From NCBI GenBank assembly GCA_002011165.2, contig MTMI02000003.1:186001-250000 (forward strand): DNA of 64,000 nucleotides, given 5' to 3'. Of the stretch, positions 50,619 to 60,896 are shown one piece after another. The stretch is from Candidatus Mnemosynella biddleae (lineage in GTDB: Archaea; Halobacteriota; Archaeoglobi; Mnemosynellales; Mnemosynellaceae). Under the pieces are notes generated by a model, which saw nothing but the letters and a program-made list of their open reading frames with translations, did not search any database and was not told the DNA's origin. How positions within the stretch are numbered: the stretch's first letter is position 1; every line of letters starts with the position of its first letter. The position numbers and the translations under genes are program-made.

Positions 50619-51360
50619 GAACTCAGGAAAGACTTCCTTGATTGAGGAGCTCGTACCAAAATTGAAAAAAATTGGAAGAGTCGGAACGGTGAAGCACATA
50701 CATCACGAGGACTCCGGAGATACGGCGAGACATATGAAAGCTGGAGCAGATGTTGTTATAGGTCTAGGCGATGAAATGAGGGTGATGCTTAAAAGCTCTG
50801 AACTCAGAGAAGCTCTTGACATCCTTGCTGATCTCGGAATGGACTTTGCAATTTTGGAGGGTTTCAAGAGTTCAGACCTTCCCAAGGTTCTTCTTGGAGA
50901 TGCAGATGCAAAAGAGGTTGTAGCGAAAAATCTTACTGCAGATGAGATTATCAAGAGACTCGATGAGTTTCCCGAGTGGGAGACTGTGAAATCCATGATA
51001 AGAAAGGTGAAGAGTTCTCCGAAAATCGGAGAGGTTGGAGCAATCGGATGCTTCATAGGAATAGTTAGGGAAGAAGGGGGAACTGTTAAGGAGATGGAGA
51101 TCGAAAAGTATGACAAAGTTGCGGAGAGGATCATGAGAGAGATTGAGGAGGAGGTAAAAAAGGAGTTTGGAGTTATTGAAGTTCTCATGCACCACAACTC
51201 TGGAAGACTTGTTGGGGGAGATGACATAGTCTATATCGTTGTGGCTTCATCTCACAGAAAAGAGATGTTTCCCGCTCTCCAATCTGCTGTTGAGAAGATG
51301 AAAGAGAGAGTTCCAATCTGGAAAAAGGAGATAAGGGTTGACGGAGAGAGATGGGTATGA
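50590..51360 (+). CDS. MobB-MoaE fusion (MoCo biosynthesis)
   Basis: MobB: MKVITVAGYKNSGKTSLIEELVPKL; MoaE: GAIGCFIGIVREEGG...HNSGRLVGGDDIVYIVVASSHRKEMFPALQSAVEKMKERVPIWKKE. Confidence 0.92.
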   Translation: MKVITVAGYKNSGKTSLIEELVPKLKKIGRVGTVKHIHHEDSGDTARHMKAGADVVIGLGDEMRVMLKSSELREALDILADLGMDFAILEGFKSSDLPKVLLGDADAKEVVAKNLTADEIIKRLDEFPEWETVKSMIRKVKSSPKIGEVGAIGCFIGIVREEGGTVKEMEIEKYDKVAERIMREIEEEVKKEFGVIEVLMHHNSGRLVGGDDIVYIVVASSHRKEMFPALQSAVEKMKERVPIWKKEIRVDGERWV

Positions 51361-53135
51361 AAAAAACAAAAATAGTTTGCACAATTGGCCCAGCTTCTGA
51401 AAATGTTGATACACTCGTGAAAATGATGAAAGCTGGAATGGATGTTGCAAGATTAAATTTTTCCCATGGAACCCACGAGTATCACGAGATGCTTATGGAG
51501 AATATAAGAACTGCCTCTGAAATTTGTGATAAACCTATTCCGATCATTCAGGATCTTCAAGGTCCAAGAATAAGGACAGGAAGATTGAAAGAGAAAAAAG
51601 TGTTTTTGCGAGAGGGAGAAGAGATCATAATTACTTCGAAAGATGTGCGGGGAGATGAGAAGAGAATTTCAATTCTTTATCCGAATCTCGAAGAGGAACT
51701 CAAGGCTGGAGATTCCATATTTATAGCGGATGGTTTAATAGAGCTTAAAGTTACTGGAATTTCTGAAGAGGGTTTGATTGCAAAAGTGATACGAGGTGGA
51801 GAGTTAGGAGAGAACAAAGGAGTTAATTTGCCAGGAATCGAAATTGGAGTTTCCTCAATAACTGAAAAGGACGTGAAAGATCTCAAATTTGGCATTGAGA
51901 GAGATGTTGATTTCATAGCTCTTTCCTTTGTTCGCTCACCTTCGGACATTTTGGAGCTCCGGAGCATTCTTGAGAAGGAAGGAGTAGACACTCCAATCAT
52001 CGCAAAGATTGAGAAAAGAGAGGCTGTTGAGAGGATTAACGAGATAATAGAGATGTGCTATGGAGTTATGATAGCGAGAGGAGATCTTGCTGTTGAGACC
52101 TCTCCAGAAAGAGTTCCGGTCATCCAGAAGGAGATTATCCACAAATGCAATATAATGGGAAAGCCTGTGATAACAGCAACCCAGATGCTTGAATCTATGA
52201 CGAGTAATCCGAGACCCACAAGAGCTGAAGCAAGTGATGTTGCAAATGCGGTTTTCGATGGTGCAGATGCACTGATGCTTTCTGCGGAGACTGCAAATGG
52301 AAGATTTCCAGTTGAAAGTGTAAGCATGATGAGTAGAATTGCAGAAAATGTTGAGAGTTCTTCCCTTTACAGAAACAGGATGAAATTGAGAGATGTAAGA
52401 CCAGAACACAGCATCACTGATGCGATAGCTCATTCGGCAGTTGATGCGGGAGAGTGCTTGGGAGCTTCTGCCCTTATCACCGCAACTCAGAGCGGATACA
52501 CAGCTTTAAGAGCGTCGAGATATAGACCGATGATACCAATAATAGCAGTAACACCTTCCGAAAGAGTCTGGAAAAGACTGAACCTCAGCTGGGGTATAAT
52601 TCCGCTGTTAACTGAGGTTGCAAAAAGGCACGAGGAGTTTATGGAAAGATCGATTGAGCTCTCCCTCAATAAGGGACTTCTGAAGAGAGGAGATATAGTC
52701 GTTGTAACTGCAGGAACCCTTCCGGGAGTCCCCGGAGGAACTAATATGATGAGAATACAGCTTATTGCAGAGGAACTTCTCAGGGGAGTTGGAATCGGAG
52801 GAGGAGTTGTGAAGGGAGTTGCGAAGTTCTATGATCCAGAAAATTCAGCGGAAAGAGCAGAGATACTCCTCGTTCAAAGAGAGGATGAAAATATCATTGA
52901 AAGCCTGAAGAATGTGAAAGGAGTGATCACAGAAGAAGGATTGACCTCCGTAACTGCTATAGCCTGTAGAGAAATGGGAATTCCCGCGATTGCCGGTGTC
53001 AGCGAATTGAAAAAGATAAAAGATGGTTCTTTAATAACAATGGATGTCACGAGAGGAATAGTTTATGAAGGAGATGTGAGGATTCCTGAATATCCAAGCT
53101 TCCCGAGACCTCTTCAGAGTCGAAGAGATCTCTGA
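51351..53135 (+). CDS. pyk: pyruvate kinase with C-terminal PEP-utilizer-like mobile domain
   Basis: KTKIVCTIGPAS, IARGDLAVE, ATQMLESM, C-term GVITEEGLTSVTAIACREMGIPAIAGV. Confidence 0.94.
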   Translation: MGMKKTKIVCTIGPASENVDTLVKMMKAGMDVARLNFSHGTHEYHEMLMENIRTASEICDKPIPIIQDLQGPRIRTGRLKEKKVFLREGEEIIITSKDVRGDEKRISILYPNLEEELKAGDSIFIADGLIELKVTGISEEGLIAKVIRGGELGENKGVNLPGIEIGVSSITEKDVKDLKFGIERDVDFIALSFVRSPSDILELRSILEKEGVDTPIIAKIEKREAVERINEIIEMCYGVMIARGDLAVETSPERVPVIQKEIIHKCNIMGKPVITATQMLESMTSNPRPTRAEASDVANAVFDGADALMLSAETANGRFPVESVSMMSRIAENVESSSLYRNRMKLRDVRPEHSITDAIAHSAVDAGECLGASALITATQSGYTALRASRYRPMIPIIAVTPSERVWKRLNLSWGIIPLLTEVAKRHEEFMERSIELSLNKGLLKRGDIVVVTAGTLPGVPGGTNMMRIQLIAEELLRGVGIGGGVVKGVAKFYDPENSAERAEILLVQREDENIIESLKNVKGVITEEGLTSVTAIACREMGIPAIAGVSELKKIKDGSLITMDVTRGIVYEGDVRIPEYPSFPRPLQSRRDL

Positions 53136-53995
53136 AGTTCCTTGAGTCTCTCAATCCTCTTCTCTATCGGCGGATGGGTTGCAAAGAGGCTTACAAGACT
53201 CTCTTTAGAAATTGCCGGTACGATGAAAAATGCATTTGCACCCTCAACTTTTTTGATCTCGTCGGGATGAACGTAATTCATTCTTCCACTGATCTTCAGA
53301 AGAGCAGAGATGAGGGCTCCTGGGGATCTCGTGATGATTGCGCTACCCCTATCTGCAGAGAACTCTCTGATTCGGGAGAGGGCTCTTATCAACAAAAAGC
53401 TCACAAACCAGACGACTGCAGAAGCTATCCAGAGAAGAACTATTGCACCTCCATTTCTCTCTCTCGAACCCGAACCAAAGAGTCCGTAGAACATTGCTGA
53501 TCTCATTACGAACCATGCGAGCATCGAAATGAAACTCACTATTGTCAGAACAAGAACGTCCCTGTTCTTTATGTGAGATACCTCATGAGCCAGAACTGCT
53601 TCCAGTTCTTCTCTATTAAGAGTGGATAGGAGACCTTCGGTAACTGCAACAATTGAGTTCTTCACACTTCTTCCTGTCGCGAGAGCGTTTGGAACCGAAG
53701 ATGGTATTATTGCAACTTTTGGCTTTGAAATTCCAGCAGATCTTGCTAGCTTTGCAACCATAGAGTGTAGCTCTGGAGCTTCTCTCTCATCCACCACTTT
53801 CGCTCCGAGAGACATCAGAACGATTTTATCGGAGAAGTAATACTGAGAGAACAGCAGAATTGCTGCAAGAACCGCTAAAAAGCTAACATCGAATCCAAGG
53901 TAATAGAGGATGCTTAGGAACACCAAGTAAAGTATCGAGAGTCCTCCTAGGGTCAACATCATTCTTAAGGTGAGATCGTGATCTCTGAAGTTCAT
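53114..53995 (-). CDS. htpX: M48 membrane protease HtpX
   Basis: VLAHEVSHIKNRDVLVLTI, ATGRSVKNSIVAVTEGLL, EFSADRGSA. Confidence 0.93.
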   Translation of the reverse strand: MNFRDHDLTLRMMLTLGGLSILYLVFLSILYYLGFDVSFLAVLAAILLFSQYYFSDKIVLMSLGAKVVDEREAPELHSMVAKLARSAGISKPKVAIIPSSVPNALATGRSVKNSIVAVTEGLLSTLNREELEAVLAHEVSHIKNRDVLVLTIVSFISMLAWFVMRSAMFYGLFGSGSRERNGGAIVLLWIASAVVWFVSFLLIRALSRIREFSADRGSAIITRSPGALISALLKISGRMNYVHPDEIKKVEGANAFFIVPAISKESLVSLFATHPPIEKRIERLKELQRSLRL

Positions 53996-54036
53996 ACAAT
54001 AGAAGGGGTAGAGAAACCTAATATTAAATATTTCTT

Positions 54037-54645
54037 ATGAGGAAAATTGGAGCTGTGAAGTGGAGGAGAGATTACTACTATAAAAAAGCAAAGAAAGAAG
54101 GTTACAGATCAAGAGCTTCCTATAAACTGAAGCAGATTAATGACAGATTCCATATTATAAGAGAGGATGATAATGTTCTCGACCTCGGATGCGCTCCCGG
54201 AGGATGGCTTCAGGTTGCGAGAGAGTTGACTCGAGGGAAGGTCATCGGTGTGGATCTTCAGGAAGTTGAAGCGATCAACGGTGTTGTGACGATAAAGGAA
54301 GACATAACCTCGGAAAAGTGCATCAAAGAGATCAAAAAGTACGCTGAAAACTTTGATGTTGTTCTCTCTGATGCGGCGCCTAACCTTTCAGGAAACTGGA
54401 GTTATGATCACGCAAGATCCATTGAACTCGCCTTTTCAGCTTTGAAAATAGCGAGAGAACTGCTGAAACCGGGAGGTAGGATAGTAATAAAGGTTTTTCA
54501 GGGAGATCTTTTCGAGAATTTTATTAAAGAGATTAGAAAGAGCTTCAGGAGAGTTTGGTTGCACAGTCCTAAGGCATCAAGAAAGAGGAGTGCTGAAATT
54601 TACGTTATCGGAAAGGGCTTCAGAGAACTCAAAGGGATGAGATAA
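54037..54645 (+). CDS. rlmE: RlmE/FtsJ-type rRNA 2'-O-methyltransferase
   Basis: YYKKAKKEGYRSRASYKLKQI, VLDLGCAPGGWLQVA, VLSDAAPNLSGN. Confidence 0.94.
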   Translation: MRKIGAVKWRRDYYYKKAKKEGYRSRASYKLKQINDRFHIIREDDNVLDLGCAPGGWLQVARELTRGKVIGVDLQEVEAINGVVTIKEDITSEKCIKEIKKYAENFDVVLSDAAPNLSGNWSYDHARSIELAFSALKIARELLKPGGRIVIKVFQGDLFENFIKEIRKSFRRVWLHSPKASRKRSAEIYVIGKGFRELKGMR

Positions 54646-55672
54646 TCTCGCTTAGAGGTGCATCCGTTTTAAAGGAGGTTCCAGAAAAGTGTGTTTTAGA
54701 AGCTCTGAAACCTTTTCTTCTCAACTTTTCAAGAAATATTTCAAGTTTCTCTGGATTTTTCTTCTTCAACTTGCAGAGAACGTGATGATCGTAATGCGTC
54801 GGAATATCAAGCTCTTCAATAAGTCTTTCAACTACTTCTTTTGCTTTTCCTTCAGCCTCTTCAAGTAATTTCTCAAGAAATCCTTTGTTCTGAATCTCGG
54901 AAATCCAAAGAGGACCTATGATCTTCATTCTACTTCCACATTCCGGACAGAGGATTTCCAAGGGAAAGGTCTTCACCTCTCTGAAAAGACAGAGAGGGCA
55001 ATGAGTTATCCATCCGAGATTTCTCATACTCTCATTTGCTTTTCTGGCACCTCTTCCAACCGAGAGGATAATGCGATAGTAATGGCGAGAAGCATAGCTC
55101 ATGAGAGGTTCTCCATACTTATCAAAGATTCCCAAACACCTTATTGAGAATCCTAAGAGTGCTCTAAGACCGATCTCTGCGTAGTATTCTGTCTTCCAAG
55201 TTCTTACTCCATACTTCCTTATACCTGCCTCTGAATGCGATCCGCAGAGAGCGGAGGTATCCGTCGCGGTGACGAGAAGATACTTCTTAACGGATTTTGA
55301 TGCAGATACCATAAAAGGTGCGGGAGTTCCAAACGGATCTAAATCGACTGTATCGAAACTTCTTTCGTGCATCAAAGATGCTGCATCCCTCTGAAGAACC
55401 TCACAACTCACACCGTTTCTTTTTGCATTTTCCTGAGCACATCTCACAGCTCTTGGATTCTTATCATTGAGTATACTCTCAACTCCCGTCTCAAGGGCGA
55501 CTCTAATCCCTCGAACTCCTGTAGCGGTGAACGCATCGAGATAGTCCTTGGCTTCGAGAACTCTAAGAGATGCAACAGTCAGATCCCTGTTCAGCTTCAT
55601 ATGAGGATTATAGAAAATCCCCTCGCAGACCTTGATTCTTGCTTTCCCCTCCACGATCTCCAAATACATCAC
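54629..55672 (-). CDS. trm1: tRNA (guanine26-N2/N2)-dimethyltransferase Trm1
   Basis: IVEGKARIKV..FYNPHMKLNRDLTVASLR, DAFTATGVRGIRVALE, VDLDPFGTPAPF, CPLCL/CPECGS. Confidence 0.92.
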   Translation of the reverse strand: MMYLEIVEGKARIKVCEGIFYNPHMKLNRDLTVASLRVLEAKDYLDAFTATGVRGIRVALETGVESILNDKNPRAVRCAQENAKRNGVSCEVLQRDAASLMHERSFDTVDLDPFGTPAPFMVSASKSVKKYLLVTATDTSALCGSHSEAGIRKYGVRTWKTEYYAEIGLRALLGFSIRCLGIFDKYGEPLMSYASRHYYRIILSVGRGARKANESMRNLGWITHCPLCLFREVKTFPLEILCPECGSRMKIIGPLWISEIQNKGFLEKLLEEAEGKAKEVVERLIEELDIPTHYDHHVLCKLKKKNPEKLEIFLEKLRRKGFRASKTHFSGTSFKTDAPLSEIISSL

Positions 55673-57738
55673 CTCCGAGTAGTGGAAATGACCATCTCCA
55701 CAACTCCCTTCCCAAGAATTCTCTCTGCAAGAGTTCTTTTCTCAATGAGATCCTCTAAAGTCCTTATTCCCGCATTGAAAAGTTTTCTGGCTCTCACCCT
55801 TCCAATGTTCTTTATCGAGGTCAGAGAGAGGAGTTCCTCTTTTACTCCGTATCTCAACCTAACTTCAAGTTTCCTCGCAATCTCAGATGATCTTCCAGAA
55901 AATCTCAGAAGCTCTGCGGTTGCATGTACGAGCCATTCAGCAGTCTCTCTTAAGGAGAAAATGTCCCCCGGGCCAACGTTATATTTTGCTTCAAGCTCTT
56001 CTTCGGGAACCTCTTCTATCCACTCGTAGAGAAGAGAGGCTGTTTTGAGAGCGGATAACAAATACTCGTAATCCTCTCTATAAGCAGTAGAGAATACAAG
56101 TTCCTCTTTTCTCTCCTCAGCCAGAGGAATAACCCACTCGTAATCTTTTTTTCCAAGATATAGGACCCTCATGTCTGGAGTTCTACAGATGGAGTGAAGA
56201 ATTGTCAGCTCTGTGAAATCATCTCTCTGAAGATCCTCAAGAATAATCTTCGCTGAGAGAGGATCCAAATAAAGCTTGGAAACTGTTCTTCCGAGAGGGG
56301 TTGCTTCCAACTCATCCTCTGCTCTAATCATTCCCGCTTTTCTGAGGAATTCGAGAACTGAGACTACTCTTCTTTCAAGCGTATAAGGAGGTGCAGAATA
56401 TGGATAGAAGGTCTCTGAAATAAAATCTAAGGCATCTTTCTGAGTTTTGACGTCTCCTGAAGAGATCAAAGAGAGCATGTGGCACCTCAAAGCTTTCTCA
56501 GAAGCAAGTTTCGAGAATATTCTCTCGGGTTCCCCGAGAATATAATGCTCGAAGAGTTTTTCCATCTCCTCCAGAGATGATGCAATTAGAATTGCCTCCC
56601 CAAAAGGATCTAAGTGAGGTCTTCCAGCTCTTCCAGCCATTTGCTTGTATTCTATTACCGGAATCGGAAGGTAACCGTAATTTACATCATAACGCTTGTA
56701 AGACCTTATAATGACTCTCCTAGCTGGCATGTTGATTCCAGCTGAAAGCGTTGGAGTGCAGACGATAACGGAGATATCGCCATCTCTGAAGCCTTTCTCA
56801 ACTATTTCTCTCTGCTCGGGAGAGAGACCCGCATGATGAAAAGCAACTCCCCTCTCAACACACCAAACCAGTTTCTTCCCCATTTCACCTTCTGAAATGG
56901 AGAGTAACTTCTTTCCTAGTTCTTCACTCCCTTTTAACCCACACTCACTTGCTATCTTCTTCGCCTTAGACTCGGCGTTTCTCCTTGTGTTCTCAAAAAC
57001 GAGACACTGAGCTCCAGAAGAGATGGTATCAAGTACGAGAGAGATTACTGGATCCTTGCTGTGGTTGACCTTCAGGCTCTCGTTCTCGAAATGAATTGCT
57101 CCTTTATAAAACACTCCTTCCTTCAGCTTTACAGGTCTCCAGTTACTTCTCACAAGTTTTGCATTGAGCCAATCAGCTATTTCAGAAGCATTTGAAACTG
57201 TTGCGCTAAGTGCTATGATCTGAACATCTGGAATTAGTCTTCTCAATCTGGTAATCATAACCTCAAGCGTCGGACCTCTTTCTGGAGAATCTATCAGGTG
57301 AATTTCATCTACTACAATCAGACCTATTTCTTTCATCCATTGAGCATTATTTCTCAGAAGAGAGTCTGCTTTCTCAGAAGTCATAACAACTATATCGTAA
57401 TTTCCGAAATGCTCATCCCTCTTATCGTAATCTCCTGTAGAAATTGCGACTGAGATTCCGAGAGACGAGAGTTTGGAGAACTCCTCGTATTTCTCATTTG
57501 CAAGAGCCTTGAGAGGCACGATGTAAATCGATTTCCTTCCTTCGAGAGAGGCTTTTATCATAGCAACTTCAGCTATGAAAGTTTTTCCGCTTGCAGTAGG
57601 AATGGATACAACAAGATTCTCTCCACTGAGAGCTCCCGCTCTTACAGCTTCCTCTTGGGGAGGGTACAGCTCTTCTATACCCTTTTCTCTGAAATAAGAA
57701 ATAAATCTCTCTGGAAGCGGTAAAGTTGAGATATGCAT
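55669..57738 (-). CDS. hel308: ski2-type helicase Hel308
   Basis: ELYPPQEEAVRAGALSGENLVVSIPTASGKT, DEIHLI, VCTPTLSAGINMPARRVIIR, QMAGRAGRP, C-terminal HhH. Confidence 0.93.
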   Translation of the reverse strand: MHISTLPLPERFISYFREKGIEELYPPQEEAVRAGALSGENLVVSIPTASGKTFIAEVAMIKASLEGRKSIYIVPLKALANEKYEEFSKLSSLGISVAISTGDYDKRDEHFGNYDIVVMTSEKADSLLRNNAQWMKEIGLIVVDEIHLIDSPERGPTLEVMITRLRRLIPDVQIIALSATVSNASEIADWLNAKLVRSNWRPVKLKEGVFYKGAIHFENESLKVNHSKDPVISLVLDTISSGAQCLVFENTRRNAESKAKKIASECGLKGSEELGKKLLSISEGEMGKKLVWCVERGVAFHHAGLSPEQREIVEKGFRDGDISVIVCTPTLSAGINMPARRVIIRSYKRYDVNYGYLPIPVIEYKQMAGRAGRPHLDPFGEAILIASSLEEMEKLFEHYILGEPERIFSKLASEKALRCHMLSLISSGDVKTQKDALDFISETFYPYSAPPYTLERRVVSVLEFLRKAGMIRAEDELEATPLGRTVSKLYLDPLSAKIILEDLQRDDFTELTILHSICRTPDMRVLYLGKKDYEWVIPLAEERKEELVFSTAYREDYEYLLSALKTASLLYEWIEEVPEEELEAKYNVGPGDIFSLRETAEWLVHATAELLRFSGRSSEIARKLEVRLRYGVKEELLSLTSIKNIGRVRARKLFNAGIRTLEDLIEKRTLAERILGKGVVEMVISTTRR

Positions 57739-57808
57739 CGAAGATTTGTGATTCGAAGAATTAAAAAAAGGTTGTGGATAGGGTGCGAAAGAGAAATTGA
57801 ATTTTGGA

Positions 57809-58376
57809 GATGATGAGACTCCAGAGATGGCAGATTTCTTTGGCAATATATCTTCTTCTTATTTCCCTTGTTCTTTACGTCCTTCACTATCGATCTTAAG
57901 ACACACGTTCATATTTTCATATATTCTCTCGGAGATATCGCTTTTCTCCTAATTGAGGTTCTCTTAGTCACCTCATAGTTCATGAAATGCTGAAAGAAAG
58001 AGAGGACTGCAATGTTTGAAGAGCTGAACGTGGTAATTGGCGTTTTCTCCAGTAGCATAGGAATAGAGCTCCTGAAACGGTTCTCAAACGCAGATGATAA
58101 TCCGAGAAGATTAGAAACAAACTAGAAGTCGAAGAGACGTGAGATGACTCGGATTTCAGAATTGCACTTGAAACATTGAAGAGATATGAATCATTTACTC
58201 AGATGCTTCAAGCAGTTTTCCACTTAGCAGAGGAGTTGAACGAGGGGACGTCTCTAAAAGATCTACCAGATAGCGATTTGGAACATCTGAGAGGAGATAT
58301 TGAAAGAGCTTACAGAATGCTCATAATTGAGTGGGTTGAATATATGCAATATGAGTTCATCACTCATTTTAAATAA
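57809..58376 (+). pseudogene. frameshifted membrane-protein gene of an uncharacterised family
   Basis: Fragments across frames: MMRLQRWQISLAIYLLLISLVLYVLHYRS / LKTHVHIFIYSLGDIAFLLIEVLLVTS / MFEELNVVIGVFSSSIGIELLKRFSNADDNPRR / SDFRIALETLKRYESFTQMLQAVFHLAEELNEGTSLKDLPDSDLEHLRGDIERAYRMLIIEWVEYM. Confidence 0.75.
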
Positions 58377-58424
58377 GATGAATCCAATAGCATGGCTCAT
58401 AAAAACAGGGGAGAGGGATGCAAG

Positions 58425-59567
58425 TTGTATTCAAAGAGAATAGAGCAACTTCCACCTTATCTCTTCGCTAGAATAGACGAGTTGAAAAGGAGGAAAGCTG
58501 AGGAAGGGATCAAAATCATAGATCTAGGAGTGGGAGATCCCGATATTCCCACCCCAGAACACATAGTCGAAGCTATGAGAGAGGCAGTGAGAGACCCCGA
58601 GACGCATAGATATCCATCTTACGAAGGTATGAAAGAGTTCAGAGAAGCTGTCGCAAGATGGTATGAGAGAAGATGGAATGTTGAACTTGAGCCGGAGAGA
58701 GAGGTTCTCACGCTCATAGGTTCAAAAGAAGGAATAGCTCATACACCTCTTGCTTTCGTGAACAGTGGTGAGAAGGTTCTTTATCCTGATCCTGGATATC
58801 CTGTTTACAGAATCAGCACGATTCTTGCTGATGGAACTCCAGTGGCTTTTCCGCTGAAAGAGGAGAACGATTTTCTTCCAGACATCTCGGACTTGGAGAG
58901 ACACAAAGATGCCAAGCTTATGTTCCTGAACTATCCAAACAATCCAACTTCTGTAACTGCAACTAAGAAATTCTTTGAAGAAATTGCGGAATTTTGTAGG
59001 GAAAATGAAATAATCCTATGTCACGATAATGCGTATTCGGAGATCTTTTTCGATGATTACAAAAGTCCAAGTCTTCTTCAAACTGGGAAGGAGTGGTGTG
59101 TTGAATTTCATTCGCTCTCAAAAACGTATAACATGACGGGATGGCGAATTGGATTTGTGGTCGGAGATGAGAGAATAATAAAAGGAATAGCAAAGGTAAA
59201 GACAAACGTTGACTCCGGTGTCTTCAATGCGATTCAAAAAGCAGGAATTGCGGCTTTAGAGGGACCCCAAGAGTGTGTGGAGAGGATGAGAAGAATATAC
59301 AAGGAGAGAAGAGATGCACTGATTGAGGGACTCAAAAAACTTGGACTCAAATTTAGAGTTCCGAAAGCAACTTTCTATGTGTGGGCAAAAGTTCCAGAAG
59401 GATTTTCGTCCATGGAATATGCCATGAAGCTCCTTGATGAGGCAGGGATAGTGGCAACTCCAGGAGTGGGCTTCGGAGAATATGGAGAAGGATACATCAG
59501 ATTTGCTCTCACAAAACCTGTTGAGGTTATAGAGGAGGCTGTTGAGAGGATGAAGGAGGTGAGATAA
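58425..59567 (+). CDS. dapL: LL-diaminopimelate aminotransferase
   Basis: [49 protein letters not shown]; start uncertain (TTG at 58425 or earlier). Confidence 0.9.
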   Translation: MYSKRIEQLPPYLFARIDELKRRKAEEGIKIIDLGVGDPDIPTPEHIVEAMREAVRDPETHRYPSYEGMKEFREAVARWYERRWNVELEPEREVLTLIGSKEGIAHTPLAFVNSGEKVLYPDPGYPVYRISTILADGTPVAFPLKEENDFLPDISDLERHKDAKLMFLNYPNNPTSVTATKKFFEEIAEFCRENEIILCHDNAYSEIFFDDYKSPSLLQTGKEWCVEFHSLSKTYNMTGWRIGFVVGDERIIKGIAKVKTNVDSGVFNAIQKAGIAALEGPQECVERMRRIYKERRDALIEGLKKLGLKFRVPKATFYVWAKVPEGFSSMEYAMKLLDEAGIVATPGVGFGEYGEGYIRFALTKPVEVIEEAVERMKEVR

Positions 59568-60896
59568 TTGAGAGATCATCTTTCCGTGAAAAACAATCAC
59601 CTCTTCATAGATGATTTCAACACTGTGGAACTTGCTGAGAAATATAACACTCCATTATTTGTCACGAGTGCTACCAGAATAAAGAAAAATTTTGATGACT
59701 TCAAAAGGGCTTTCCCAGATGCTGAAATTTACTATGCAGCTAAAGCCAACTGGAATGTGGCAATACTGAAGATTCTTGCTGAAAGAGATGCTGGTGCAGA
59801 TGTTTTCTCAGACGGAGAGCTTTACGTTGCTCTCAAGGCAGGAATTCCAAGAGATAAGATCCTTTTCAACGGAAACTCAAAGAGTGAGAGGGAGCTCAGA
59901 ATGGCAGTTGAAGAGGGTGTGAAAGTCTCTGTTGACTCTCTCGATGAATTGAGAGCTCTTTCAAAAATCGCTTCAGAGATGGGGAAAGAAATTAAAATTG
60001 CATTTAGGGTTAATCCAGATATCTCCTCAAAAACTCATCCCAAAATCGCAACTGGTTTGAAGCAGTCCAAATTTGGAATTCCATACGAAGAGATCCTTAA
60101 AGCCTATGAAATGGCTCTGAAACTTCCCGGAGTCATTCCAGCTGGCATTCACTGCCACATAGGATCTCAGATTCTCGAGCTCTCTCCTTTTGAGGAGATG
60201 ATGGAGAGAATGATGAAAATAGCTAGAGACGTTATAAAACTTGGAGTGGAACTAGAGTTTGTGGATGTTGGAGGAGGTCTCGGAATTCCATACTCCTCAG
60301 TGATCTTTCATCGAAGATTTGAAGATAGAATGTGCGGACTTGGAAGTGTTGAAGTTGAGATTGATGCCCCAACCCCCTATGATCTTGCGAAAACAATTCT
60401 CCCAATATTTGACGAAAAAAGAGCTGAAATGGGTGCAGATTTCAAGCTGATACTCGAACCAGGAAGATACATAGTTGGAGACTCTACGGTTCTCCTTTCA
60501 AGAGTGAACGCCGTGAAAAAGGCATACAAAAATTTCGTTGCGATAGATGCGGGATTCAACCTTCTGATAAGACCTGTGCTCTACGATGCATATCATGAGA
60601 TTCTCGTTGCCAATAAAGCAGGAATGCCTCCCGAGGAGACATATGATATCGTTGGACCGATCTGCGAGAGCGGAGATATCATGGGAAGAAACAGGAGGCT
60701 ACCGAGAGTTGAGAGAGGAGATCTTATTGCAATTCTCGATGCTGGAGCTTACGGGTTCTCCATGAGTTCTCAGTATAATGGAAGGGTGAGAGCAGCCGAA
60801 ATACTCGTCGAAGGAAATAAATGTGCGGTGATAAGGGAAAGAGAGACATACGAAGATCTCCTCAGACGCATGAAAATTCCGGAGGAGTTTCTGTGA
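59568..60896 (+). CDS. lysA: diaminopimelate decarboxylase
   Basis: TPLFVTSATRIKKNFDDFKRAFPDAEIYYAAKANWNVAIL, HCHIGSQI, EPGRYIVGD, CESGDIMGRNR. Confidence 0.94.
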   Translation: MRDHLSVKNNHLFIDDFNTVELAEKYNTPLFVTSATRIKKNFDDFKRAFPDAEIYYAAKANWNVAILKILAERDAGADVFSDGELYVALKAGIPRDKILFNGNSKSERELRMAVEEGVKVSVDSLDELRALSKIASEMGKEIKIAFRVNPDISSKTHPKIATGLKQSKFGIPYEEILKAYEMALKLPGVIPAGIHCHIGSQILELSPFEEMMERMMKIARDVIKLGVELEFVDVGGGLGIPYSSVIFHRRFEDRMCGLGSVEVEIDAPTPYDLAKTILPIFDEKRAEMGADFKLILEPGRYIVGDSTVLLSRVNAVKKAYKNFVAIDAGFNLLIRPVLYDAYHEILVANKAGMPPEETYDIVGPICESGDIMGRNRRLPRVERGDLIAILDAGAYGFSMSSQYNGRVRAAEILVEGNKCAVIRERETYEDLLRRMKIPEEFL

